From: Mycobacterium sp. 852013-50091_SCH5140682
GTDB lineage: Bacteria; Actinomycetota; Actinomycetes; Mycobacteriales; Mycobacteriaceae
Assembly (NCBI RefSeq): GCF_001665685.1
Contig: NZ_LZTB01000011.1
Location: 62,001 to 126,000 of the forward strand
Length of the DNA: 64,000 bases
Direction of reading: 5' to 3'
Every line of letters starts with the position of its first letter. Within the stretch, counting starts at the first letter, position 1. Shown here piece by piece: positions 18,168 through 27,610 of this stretch. The notes under the pieces are model-generated. The model was not told the DNA's origin, searched no databases, and saw only the letters and a program-made list of their open reading frames with translations. The translations under genes and the position numbers were made by a program.

Positions 18168-19832
18168 GTGACTCCGACCACTGCTCAACCATCCGAATCC
18201 GCAGCTCAATCGGCATTGCGCCAGGGCTTCACCGCTTTTCCCGCTGACCGCGCGCAGGCATATCGCGCAGCGGGCTATTGGGCTGATCGGCGCCTGGATT
18301 CGCTCTTGCGTGACGCCGCCGAGCAGTGGGCCGACAGCACCGCGGTCGCCGATGGCACGAACGCTCATACCTTCGCCGAGCTCGACGCACTCGCCGATCG
18401 CGCCGCAGCCGGCATCGCCGATCTCGGTATCCGGCCGGGTGACCGAGTGCTGCTGCAACTGCCCAATTCCGCTGAATTCGCAGTCGCGTTGTTCGGGTTA
18501 CTGCGGGCCGGCGCAGTGCCGGTGATGTGTCTACCCGGCCATCGGCTCGCCGAGCTCGCACACTTCGCAGAGGTGAGTGACGCCGTGGCGCTGCTGATCG
18601 CCGACACCGCAGGCGGATTCGACTATCGCACGATGGCCGCCGATCTCGTGGCGGCACATCCGCACGTGCGCCACGTGCTGGTGCACGGCGACCTGCCGGA
18701 GAACCAACAAGGGTTCCTGTCGTGGACGACGGTGTCGCGCACGGCCACCGGGCCCGTCCCACAGATCGAGCCCGACCTCGCAGGCCCGGCGCTGCTGCTG
18801 GTGTCAGGCGGGACCACGGGGGCTCCCAAACTGATCCCCCGCACCCACCAGGACTACGTGTACAACTGCACCGCCAGCGCCGAGCTGTGTAGACTGCGCC
18901 AGGACGACGTCTATCTGGTGGCATTGCCTGCCGCGCACAATTTCCCACTCGCATGCCCCGGCCTGCTGGGTGCGCTCAGCGTCGGCGCCACAACGGTGTT
19001 CACCGCCGATCCCAGCCCGGAGGCCGCGTTCGCCGCGATCGACGCCCACGGCGTCACGGTCACCGCGCTGGTACCCGCACTCGCGAAACTCTGGACGCAG
19101 GCTTGTGATTGGGAGCCGTTGGCACCGAAGTCGTTGCGGTTGTTGCAAGTCGGGGGCGCCAAGCTGGCCGCCGAGGACGCCCGGCTGGTGCGGGCCACCC
19201 TGACAGCGGGACTGCAGCAGGTGTTCGGGATGGCCGAGGGGCTGCTGAATTACACCCGCCTCGGCGATCCCGCCGAGATCGCGGAGACCACCCAGGGCAG
19301 ACCGCTCAGCCTCGCCGACGAGGTGCGCGTCGTCGACGAGGACGGCCACGACGTGGCGCCCGGCGAAGAGGGCGAACTACTGGTGCGCGGGCCCTACACC
19401 ATCAACGGGTATTTCAACGCCGATGCCGCCAACGAGCGGTCGTTCACCCCTGACGGTTTCTACCGCAGCGGCGACCGGGTACGGCGCAACCAGGATGGGT
19501 ACCTGGAGGTCACCGGGCGGGTCAAGGACGTCATCCTGCGCGGCGGTGAGAATGTCTCGGCACTGGACCTCGAAGAGCATCTGCTCACCCACCCCGCGGT
19601 CTGGTCGGCCGCCGCCGTCCCACTTCCCGACGACTATCTGGGTGAGAAGATCTGCGCTGCCGTGGTTTTCACCGGAGCACCGGTGACGCTGGCCGAGCTG
19701 CACAGCCACCTGGAGCGGCGCGGTGTGGCGTCCCATGCCCGGCCCGATGTGCTGGTGCCGATGACGACGCTACCCACCACGGCCGTCGGCAAGATCGATA
19801 AGAAAGCGATTCTGGCGCAGCTGACTCAGTGA
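18168..19832 (+). CDS. mbtA: Salicyl-AMP ligase MbtA
   Basis: Aryl-acid adenylating enzyme of 554 residues. It activates salicylate with ATP and loads it onto the aryl carrier of MbtB, the committed first step of mycobactin assembly. The phosphate-binding loop reads VSGGTTGAPKLIPRTH near residue 215, followed by LPAAHNFPL and, near the C-terminus, YRSGDRVRR and the TAVGKIDKKA segment with the adenylation lysine. It is close to the usual length of DhbE/EntE-type ligases. The start is GTG at 18168 with GAGG nine bases upstream. The gene is divergent from mbtB, shares its iron boxes, and runs convergent into mbtI. Confidence 0.95.
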   Translation: MTPTTAQPSESAAQSALRQGFTAFPADRAQAYRAAGYWADRRLDSLLRDAAEQWADSTAVADGTNAHTFAELDALADRAAAGIADLGIRPGDRVLLQLPNSAEFAVALFGLLRAGAVPVMCLPGHRLAELAHFAEVSDAVALLIADTAGGFDYRTMAADLVAAHPHVRHVLVHGDLPENQQGFLSWTTVSRTATGPVPQIEPDLAGPALLLVSGGTTGAPKLIPRTHQDYVYNCTASAELCRLRQDDVYLVALPAAHNFPLACPGLLGALSVGATTVFTADPSPEAAFAAIDAHGVTVTALVPALAKLWTQACDWEPLAPKSLRLLQVGGAKLAAEDARLVRATLTAGLQQVFGMAEGLLNYTRLGDPAEIAETTQGRPLSLADEVRVVDEDGHDVAPGEEGELLVRGPYTINGYFNADAANERSFTPDGFYRSGDRVRRNQDGYLEVTGRVKDVILRGGENVSALDLEEHLLTHPAVWSAAAVPLPDDYLGEKICAAVVFTGAPVTLAELHSHLERRGVASHARPDVLVPMTTLPTTAVGKIDKKAILAQLTQ

Positions 19833-19837
19833 GCGCG

Positions 19838-19890
19838 AAACAGACGTCAGGGTTGTTCTCATCGCGCGAGAGCAACCCTGACGTCCGTTT
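19838..19890. terminator. Bidirectional hairpin terminator between mbtA and mbtI
   Basis: A 23-base arm at 19838-19860 pairs with 19868-19890 around a 7-base loop, with one A.C mismatch and one G.T wobble. The outer ends are AAAC and GTTT. It fills the 67-bp gap between two converging stop codons, so it can terminate both transcripts. Confidence 0.85.
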
Positions 19891-19899
19891 CGACGAAAC

Positions 19900-21288
<1,389 letters not shown>

Positions 21289-21318
21289 CTACGCTCGCGG
21301 CCAACACTGTGATGCGCG

Positions 21319-22464
21319 TTATGCCAGCAACGTGCGCACCACACCGTCTGCCAGCAACCGGCCGCGGTCGGTCAGCACCAGCCGCTCATCGGCACTCACG
21401 ACCAATCCCTCGTCGACCAATCCCGGCACCCGCGATCGCTCGTCGCCATCGAGCAGGCCGAGCGCCAGGCCGTCGCGCAGCCGTAGCCGCAGCATCACGT
21501 CCTCGGTATGGCGGGCGCCCGCGTCGAGATCCTCGAAATCGGCGATCGGCAGCTCACCGCGGCCGAGGGCTTCGGCATAGGCGTTGGGATGCTTGATGTT
21601 CCACCAGCGTTTCGTGCCGAGGAAGCCGTGGGCTCCCGGGCCGGCACCCCACCATTCCCCGCCTTGCCAGTACCCGAGGTTGTGTTGGCACTCGCCGCCG
21701 GGCCGGCTCCAGTTGGACACCTCATACCACTGGAATCCGGCGGCCGACAGATGCGCGTCGAGCAGTTCGTAGCGGTGCGCGAGCACGTCGTCGTCGGGTG
21801 CGGCGATCTCTCCCTTGCGTACCCGCCGGGCCAGCGCCGTGCCGTCCTCCACGACCAGCGCGTACGCCGAGACATGGTCGACCCCGGCATGCACGGCAGC
21901 GTCGACGGAGCGCCGCAGATCGTCGTCGGACTCGCCCGGCGTGCCGTAGATCAGGTCGAGGTTGACGTGGTCGAACCCCGCCGCACGCGCCTCTGCGGCA
22001 GCGGCCAGCGCGCGACCGGGCGAGTGCGTGCGGTCCAGAACCGCGAGAACGTGTGGCACCACCGACTGCATGCCGAGGGAAATTCGCGTGTAGCCGGCCT
22101 CGCGCAGTCCCTGGAAAAACTCCGGCGACGTCGATTCGGGGTTGGACTCGGTGGTCACCTCGGCGTCGGGTGCCAGCGTGAAGTTGTCCCGCACGGCGCC
22201 CAGCACTGCGGCCAGCCCGTCGCTGCCGAGCATCGACGGAGTGCCGCCACCGACGAACACGGTCTGCACCGGCACGGCGCCGACCTGGGCGGCGGCCAGT
22301 GCGAGTTCGATGCGCAGTGCGGCCAGCCAACCGTCAGGGTTCGCACCGCCCAACTCACCCGGGGTGTAGGTGTTGAAGTCGCAGTATCCGCACCGGGTCG
22401 CGCAGAACGGCACGTGGATGTAGATGCCGAACAACCGGCCTGCGGGCGACGAACGCGTACTCAT
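21319..22464 (-). CDS. hemW: Radical SAM protein HemW (HemN-like)
   Basis: Radical SAM protein of 381 residues, often labelled oxygen-independent coproporphyrinogen oxidase. The iron-sulfur motif CATRCGYCDF (CxxxCxxC) follows the IYIHVPF start segment. The HNLGYWQGGEWWGAGPGAHG block is typical of HemW heme chaperones; there is no extra N-terminal cysteine as found in true HemN. The likely role is therefore heme handling or insertion rather than the CPO reaction (family knowledge). The ATG at 22464 is upstream of IYIHVPF by a short tail. It lies 70 bp beyond mbtI on the same strand, separated by the mbtI iron box, and is divergent from the nirA leader. Confidence 0.85.
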   Translation of the reverse strand: MSTRSSPAGRLFGIYIHVPFCATRCGYCDFNTYTPGELGGANPDGWLAALRIELALAAAQVGAVPVQTVFVGGGTPSMLGSDGLAAVLGAVRDNFTLAPDAEVTTESNPESTSPEFFQGLREAGYTRISLGMQSVVPHVLAVLDRTHSPGRALAAAAEARAAGFDHVNLDLIYGTPGESDDDLRRSVDAAVHAGVDHVSAYALVVEDGTALARRVRKGEIAAPDDDVLAHRYELLDAHLSAAGFQWYEVSNWSRPGGECQHNLGYWQGGEWWGAGPGAHGFLGTKRWWNIKHPNAYAEALGRGELPIADFEDLDAGARHTEDVMLRLRLRDGLALGLLDGDERSRVPGLVDEGLVVSADERLVLTDRGRLLADGVVRTLLA

Positions 22465-22568
22465 GCGAATAATTTTCCCAGACTTGTGCAGCGAGGACTT
22501 TTGCTCACCGCGAGCGCAAATATGGCCCGGTTAGGGCAGGTGGCGACAATCGTGGCACAATAGCGGGC

Positions 22569-22664
22569 GTGACCCCCGCCCGTAACAGCACCACCCGCGT
22601 TCTGCTGGTGGCACGGCGGCATGTCGACTTCAAGCGCGTCTGTAGCTGTTGCTGTCTGCCTTGA
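22569..22664 (+). CDS. Leaderless cysteine-rich leader peptide upstream of nirA
   Basis: GTG-initiated frame of 31 codons whose end reads V-C-S-C-C-C-L-P then TGA, with four cysteine codons within five positions (22641-22655). CACAAT at 22556-22561 lies 7 bases before the GTG, which fits leaderless transcription. It precedes nirA by a 126-base untranslated stretch. Polycysteine leaderless leaders have been described in M. smegmatis as cysteine-responsive attenuators: fast translation through the cysteine codons when cysteine is plentiful lowers expression of the following sulfur genes. The peptide itself probably has no function; its codons are the sensor. Confidence 0.8.
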   Translation: MTPARNSTTRVLLVARRHVDFKRVCSCCCLP

Positions 22665-22790
22665 TCATGCGTTGATTTCGGACCCCGCCCGCCCAATACA
22701 TTCAGCTGGCCGCCGGATCTGCGCCGCCGGACAGCCCCACCGGTGATCCCGCGCGATCCAGTAGCCGGCTCCAGCCTAGGAGCCACCCTC

Positions 22791-24473
22791 ATGACCGAAG
22801 TCAAGACTGAGGCCAAAGCCCGCCCCGCGAAGACCCGCGACGAAGGCCAGTGGGCGCTTGGCAGCCGCGATCCGCTCAATCACAACGAGCAGTTCAAGCA
22901 GGAAGACGACGCACTCAACGTGCGCGCCCGCATCATCGACGTCTACTCCAAGCAGGGCTTCGACTCGATCGCCAAGGACGACCTGCGTGGCCGATTCCGC
23001 TGGATGGGCCTCTACACCCAGCGCACCGAGGGCTACGACGGCACATGGACCGGCGACGACAACGCCGACCTGCTCGAAGCCAAGTACTTCATGATGCGCG
23101 TGCGCACCGACGGCAAGGCCCTTTCAGCGCAGGCCGTGCGGACCCTCGGAGAAATCTCGGTCGACTTCGCGCGCGACAGCGCCGACATCACCGACCGGGA
23201 GAACCTGCAGTACCACTGGCTGCAGATCGAAGACATCCCCGAGATCTGGCGCCGGCTCGACGAAGTCGGTCTGCAGACCATGGAAGCCTGCGGCGACTGC
23301 CCCCGCGGCATGCTCGGCTCCCCACTGGCCGGCGATTCGCTGGTCGAGGTGCTGGACCCGACCCCGGCCCTGCGCGAGATCGAGCAGCGCTATATCGGCA
23401 GCCCGGAGTTCTCCAACCTGCCGCGCAAGTTCAAGACGGCCGTCTCTGGCCTGCAGGACGTCGCCCACGAGATCAACGACGTGTCGTTCATCGGCGTCAA
23501 CCACCCCGAGCACGGGCCCGGCCTGGATCTGTGGGTCGGTGGCGGGCTGTCCACCAACCCGATGCTGGCCCAGCGTGTGGGCGTGTGGATTCCGCTCGAG
23601 GAAGTCGCCGACGTGTGGGCTGGGGTCGTCGGAATCTTCCGTGACTACGGCTACCGCAGGCTGCGCTCCAAGGCGCGGCTGAAGTTCTTGGTCAAAGACT
23701 GGGGCGTCGAGAAGTTCCGGGAAGTTCTCGAGACGGAATACCTGAAGCGTCCCCTCATCGACGGCCCGGCTCCCGAGCAGGTGCCGCACACCGTCGACCA
23801 CGTCGGCGTGCAGAAAATCCGCAACGGTCTCAACGCCGTGGGTGCCTCGGCCATCGCAGGCCGCGTCTCGGGCACGATCCTGACCAAGGTGGCCGATCTG
23901 ATGGAGGCCGCCGGGTCGGACCGCGCGCGCCTGACCGCCTACCAGAAGCTGATCATCCTCGACGTGCCCGATGACAAGCTCGACGCGCTTCGCGACGGCC
24001 TGGACGCGCTGGGCCTGGACACCCGGCCGTCGCACTGGCGCCGCAACCTCATGGCCTGCACCGGCATCGAGTACTGCAAGCTGAGCTTCGCCGACACCCG
24101 CGGCCGGGCCCAGGTGCTGGTGCCCGAGCTGGAGGCGCGACTGGGCGATCTCAACGCCCAGCTGGACGTGCCGGTCACCGTCAACCTCAACGGCTGCCCC
24201 AACTCGTGCGCCCGCATCCAGGTCGCCGACATCGGTTTCAAGGGCCAGATGGTCGACGACGGCAACGGCCCCGAGGAAGGCTTCCAGGTGCACCTCGGCG
24301 GCAGCCTGGGTCTGGACAGCGGTTTCGGGCGCAAGCTGCGCCAGCACAAGGTGCTCGCCACCGAACTCGGCGACTACATCGAGCGGGTGGTCCGCAACTT
24401 CGTGAAACAACGCGAGGGCAGCGAGCGTTTCGCTCAGTGGGCCGTACGGGCCGACGAAGCGGACCTGCGATGA
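22791..24473 (+). CDS. nirA: Ferredoxin-dependent sulfite reductase NirA/SirA
   Basis: Siroheme enzyme of 560 residues that reduces sulfite to sulfide by six electrons in assimilatory sulfur metabolism. The siroheme/4Fe-4S cysteines are in CTGIEYC (C-x5-C) and NGCPNSC (C-x3-C). The tyrosine and cysteine that cross-link in the M. tuberculosis enzyme appear conserved in GLYTQR and EACGDCPR. An upstream in-frame ATG at 22743 exists, but the ATG at 22791 has AGGAG eight bases before it and aligns with the family N-terminus (ARPAKTRDEGQWALG), so I chose it. It overlaps cysH (ATGA) and continues into sirB: reductases plus the ferrochelatase that makes its cofactor. The leader peptide at 22569 should control the operon. 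Confidence 0.95.
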   Translation: MTEVKTEAKARPAKTRDEGQWALGSRDPLNHNEQFKQEDDALNVRARIIDVYSKQGFDSIAKDDLRGRFRWMGLYTQRTEGYDGTWTGDDNADLLEAKYFMMRVRTDGKALSAQAVRTLGEISVDFARDSADITDRENLQYHWLQIEDIPEIWRRLDEVGLQTMEACGDCPRGMLGSPLAGDSLVEVLDPTPALREIEQRYIGSPEFSNLPRKFKTAVSGLQDVAHEINDVSFIGVNHPEHGPGLDLWVGGGLSTNPMLAQRVGVWIPLEEVADVWAGVVGIFRDYGYRRLRSKARLKFLVKDWGVEKFREVLETEYLKRPLIDGPAPEQVPHTVDHVGVQKIRNGLNAVGASAIAGRVSGTILTKVADLMEAAGSDRARLTAYQKLIILDVPDDKLDALRDGLDALGLDTRPSHWRRNLMACTGIEYCKLSFADTRGRAQVLVPELEARLGDLNAQLDVPVTVNLNGCPNSCARIQVADIGFKGQMVDDGNGPEEGFQVHLGGSLGLDSGFGRKLRQHKVLATELGDYIERVVRNFVKQREGSERFAQWAVRADEADLR

Positions 24474-25204
24474 GCCGGTTGCGCGACGAGCGGACAGACA
24501 AGGTGAATGACGTGACTGAAGCGGAACTGATCGAGCTTGCCGAGCGTGGCGCGGCCGAACTGGCCGACGCCGGCGCCGAGGAGCTGTTGCGCTGGACCGA
24601 CGAGCACTTCGCAGGCAACTACGTGGTGGCGTCCAACATGCAGGACGCGGTGCTGGTCGAGATGGCCGCGAAGGTGCGTCCGGGCGTGGACGTGTTGTTC
24701 CTCGACACCGGCTACCACTTCGCTGAGACGATCGGCACCCGCGATGCCGTCGAGCAGGTGTACGGCGTGAACGTGGTGAACGTCCGCCCCGAGCACACGG
24801 TCGCCGAGCAGAACGAACTCCTCGGCAAGGACCTGTTCGCCCGCAACGCAGGCGAGTGCTGCCGGTTGCGCAAGGTCGAGCCGCTGAGCAAGGCGCTGGC
24901 CGGCTACTCCGCGTGGGTGACCGGCATCCGCCGGGTGGAGGCGCCGACGCGCGCCAACGCGCCGCTGATCAGCTGGGACGCCGCCTTCGGTCTGGTGAAG
25001 ATCAACCCGATCGCGGCGTGGACCGACGAACAGATGCAGGCCTACATCGAGGCCAACGACATCCTCGTCAATCCCCTTGTCTACGAAGGCTATCCGTCCA
25101 TCGGTTGCGCCCCGTGCACCAGCAAGCCCGCCGCAGGCGCCGATCCGCGCAGCGGCCGCTGGGCGGGGCAGGCCAAGACAGAATGCGGGCTGCACGCCTC
25201 GTGA
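24470..25204 (+). CDS. cysH: Adenylylsulfate (APS) reductase CysH
   Basis: Reductase of 244 residues that converts activated sulfate to sulfite for NirA. The catalytic cysteine is in the C-terminal ECGLH motif. Two cysteine pairs, ECCRLRK and CAPCTSKP, are the ligands of a 4Fe-4S cluster, which marks the APS (not PAPS) type. The substrate loop SNMQDAVL and DTGYHFAET are conserved. The ATG at 24470 overlaps the nirA stop; an in-frame GTG 30 bases later is an alternative. It overlaps sirB by GTGA at the other end, so the three genes are coupled. Confidence 0.95.
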   Translation: MSRLRDERTDKVNDVTEAELIELAERGAAELADAGAEELLRWTDEHFAGNYVVASNMQDAVLVEMAAKVRPGVDVLFLDTGYHFAETIGTRDAVEQVYGVNVVNVRPEHTVAEQNELLGKDLFARNAGECCRLRKVEPLSKALAGYSAWVTGIRRVEAPTRANAPLISWDAAFGLVKINPIAAWTDEQMQAYIEANDILVNPLVYEGYPSIGCAPCTSKPAAGADPRSGRWAGQAKTECGLHAS

Positions 25205-25917
25205 CGTCGCTGGTGCTGACCGCCCACGGCAGTAAGGATCCGCGATCGGCGGCCAACGCCCATGCCATCGCGGGACATCTGCGCCGCCTGCTGCCGGATA
25301 CTGCGGTGCAGGTGGCCTTCTGCGAGCAGAACGCCCCGATCCTGACCGACGTGTTGCCCGACGCCGCGCCCGGTTCGGTCGTGGTGCCGCTGCTGCTGGC
25401 CAGCGCCTATCACGCGCGTACCGACATTCCCGCGCTGATCGCCGAGTCGGGGGCCGATGTCATCCAGGCCGACGTCCTCGGTGAAGATCCCCGGCTGCTG
25501 CAGGTGATGCGGGAGCGACTCGCGGCGCTGGGCGTGTCCCGGTTCGACAGCGAGCTCGGCGTGCTGCTGACCAGCGTGGGTTCGTCGCATCCGGCGGCCA
25601 ACGCCCGTACCGCCGCACTGGCCGACACCATCGCCGAAGGCACCCGCTGGGCCGGCGTTCAGGTCGCCTTCGCGACCGGCCAGACCCCGTCACTGCCCGA
25701 GGCCGTCGAGCGGCTACGCGCCCGCGGCGCACAGCGCGTGGTGATCGCGCCATGGTTCCTGGCGCACGGCAGGATCACCGATCGCGTTGCTGAATTCGCC
25801 TGCGCCGCAGGGATTCCGATGGCCGAGCCGCTCGGCCCGCACCGCCTCGTCGCGGCCACCGTATTGGACCGCTACGAGGAAGCCCTGGCTGCCCGCAGCG
25901 CCGACTTCGCTGCCTGA
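25201..25917 (+). CDS. sirB: Sirohydrochlorin ferrochelatase-like SirB/CbiX
   Basis: CbiX-type chelatase of 238 residues, with two repeats of the domain. The N-terminal LVLTAHGSKDPRS carries the metal-binding histidine, and LLLASAYHARTDIP the second; the C-terminal half repeats this as LLTSVGSSHPAAN and APWFLAHGRITDRV. It should insert iron into sirohydrochlorin to give the siroheme needed by NirA, the first gene of the operon. The GTG start overlaps the cysH stop (GTGA). It is equivalent by position to Rv2393 of M. tuberculosis, as I recall. Confidence 0.88.
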   Translation: MTSLVLTAHGSKDPRSAANAHAIAGHLRRLLPDTAVQVAFCEQNAPILTDVLPDAAPGSVVVPLLLASAYHARTDIPALIAESGADVIQADVLGEDPRLLQVMRERLAALGVSRFDSELGVLLTSVGSSHPAANARTAALADTIAEGTRWAGVQVAFATGQTPSLPEAVERLRARGAQRVVIAPWFLAHGRITDRVAEFACAAGIPMAEPLGPHRLVAATVLDRYEEALAARSADFAA

Positions 25918-26126
25918 CCCGGCCGCGTCGCCGCTCAGCTTCACCCCTGCCCGTGTCGAGCTATGCCTCCACGGGTGTTGGCTGCTACAGATCTGCATGA
26001 TTTGCCTCATAGGCGTCCGGAGCAAACACACGTTTCGCCCGATCCGCCGCCCTTTCTGAGTCCCATACCTTGGTGATCAGCCGGTTGAACCGGGCAATCA
26101 CAAGGACAGGGTCGACCCCGCCAACA

Positions 26127-26182
26127 TTGACAGAAATACCCTTGGGGGTATATTTGTTGGCAGATGTATACCCCCCTAGGTA
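26127..26182 (+). promoter_or_regulatory. Promoter of the persulfide module with two CsoR/CstR-type operators
   Basis: TTGACA (26127-26132) and TATATT (26149-26154), 16 bases apart, form a near-ideal sigma-A promoter. The spacer holds TACCCTTGGGGGTA (26137-26150), a perfect TACCC-N4-GGGTA palindrome of the kind bound by CsoR/CstR repressors. A second site TACCCCCCTAGGTA (26169-26182, one mismatch) lies just after the expected start point. A matching palindrome precedes the CstR-like gene at 30399, so I infer that this protein represses the promoter until persulfide modifies it. Confidence 0.82.
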
Positions 26183-26216
26183 TATGAAGCCGGGGGTCGA
26201 AGCAAAGGAACGGAAG

Positions 26217-27593
26217 ATGAAGTTCACCCAGTACTACCTGGACTGCCTGTCGCACGCGTCGTACCTGATCGGCGACGAGACCACCGGGCGCGCCGTCGTC
26301 GTCGACCCGCAACGCGACATCGCGGAATACCTCGCCGACGCAGAGGAACTCGGCCTGCGGATCGAACTGGTCATCGAGACCCACTTCCATGCCGACTTCG
26401 TGTCCGGCCACCTCGAGCTGGCCGAGGCCGCAGGCGCGACGATCGTGTACTCGTCGGTCGCCGCACCCGAGTTCACGTTCATGGGAGTCGAAGACGGCCA
26501 ACGCATTTCACTCGGAGAGGTGACGCTGGAGTTCCGCCACACCCCTGGCCACACCCCGGAGTCGATGAGCATCGTGGTTTACGAACGCCCCGGCGCAGCG
26601 CCCTACGGCGTGCTCACCGGCGACACCCTGTTCATCGGCGATGTCGGCAGGCCAGACCTGCTCGCCTCGATCGGCTTCACCGCCGCAGAACTGGCCGAGA
26701 GCCTCTACACCTCGCTGCACGAACAGCTCATGCCGCTGCCCGACGCCACCCGCGTCTACCCCGCGCACGGCGCCGGATCGGCATGCGGCAAGAACCTGTC
26801 GACCGACCTGTCGTCGACGATCGGCGACCAGAAGCGCACCAACTACGCACTGCGCGCCCCCGACAAGCAGACCTTCATCGATCTGGTGACCGAGGGTCAG
26901 CCGCCGGCACCGGGTTACTTCGTCTACGACGCGATCCTGAACCGCAAAGACCGCGCCCTGCTCCACGAGACCGAGCTGCCGCCCGCCATGGATTACCAGC
27001 AGGCTTCGGATGCCCTGGCCCGCGGCGCACTGTTGATCGACGGGCGCAGCCCCGAGGAGTTCGCGCAGGGCCATCTGCGGGGCGCCATCAACATCGGGTT
27101 GGCAGGCCGCTACGCGGAATTCGCGGGTTCGGTGGTTCGCCCCGACACCGACATCGTCCTGGTGACCACGCCCGGACAGGAGCTGGAGGGCAAGAACCGC
27201 CTCGCCCGGATCGGATTCGACCGCGTGATCGGCTATCTCGCCGATCCGGAACGAACCATGTTCGAGCATCGCGACGACGTGCGCATCGCATCCCGGCTGA
27301 CCGCGGTGGATTTCGGGCAGCGGGCCGCCCGGATCGACGGCCTGCAGATCGTCGATGTCCGCAACCCGGGCGAGGCCGATGCCGGCATGATCCCCGGCGC
27401 CGTCAACATCCCGGTGCGCCAGCTGCCCGACCGGGTCGGTGAACTCGACGCGAACGCACCGACCGTCGTCTATTGCGCAGGCGGCTACCGCTCGTCGGTG
27501 GCCGCGAGCCTCCTACGCCAGCGCGGCTTCGCCGATGTCAGCGACATCGTCGGAGGCTACACCGCGTGGACTGATGCAACCCAGAACGCCTGA
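26217..27593 (+). CDS. Persulfide dioxygenase-rhodanese fusion (ETHE1/CstB-like)
   Basis: Fusion of 458 residues. The N-terminal metallo-beta-lactamase domain has THFHADFVSGH, the TPGHTPES histidine and GDTLFIGDVGRPD, the iron-site pattern of persulfide dioxygenases, which oxidize glutathione-type or low-molecular-weight thiol persulfide to sulfite. Two rhodanese-like domains follow. The first (LIDGRSPEEFAQGHLRGAINI) lacks a catalytic cysteine (TTPGQE in its place). The second has the active site YCAGGYRSS. The ATG at 26217 has AAAGGA upstream; the frame is open 147 bases further but through the promoter. First gene of a five-gene sulfide detoxification set. In mycobacteria the thiol donor is likely mycothiol or coenzyme A (inference). 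Confidence 0.9.
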   Translation: MKFTQYYLDCLSHASYLIGDETTGRAVVVDPQRDIAEYLADAEELGLRIELVIETHFHADFVSGHLELAEAAGATIVYSSVAAPEFTFMGVEDGQRISLGEVTLEFRHTPGHTPESMSIVVYERPGAAPYGVLTGDTLFIGDVGRPDLLASIGFTAAELAESLYTSLHEQLMPLPDATRVYPAHGAGSACGKNLSTDLSSTIGDQKRTNYALRAPDKQTFIDLVTEGQPPAPGYFVYDAILNRKDRALLHETELPPAMDYQQASDALARGALLIDGRSPEEFAQGHLRGAINIGLAGRYAEFAGSVVRPDTDIVLVTTPGQELEGKNRLARIGFDRVIGYLADPERTMFEHRDDVRIASRLTAVDFGQRAARIDGLQIVDVRNPGEADAGMIPGAVNIPVRQLPDRVGELDANAPTVVYCAGGYRSSVAASLLRQRGFADVSDIVGGYTAWTDATQNA

Positions 27594-27610
27594 ACAGAAA
27601 GAGCTTTGAC

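Noticed and set aside
23124..24410. 428-codon minus-strand frame opposite nirA
   Set aside because: Mirror frame of a well-supported sulfite reductase gene; composition is low-complexity and no motif is visible.
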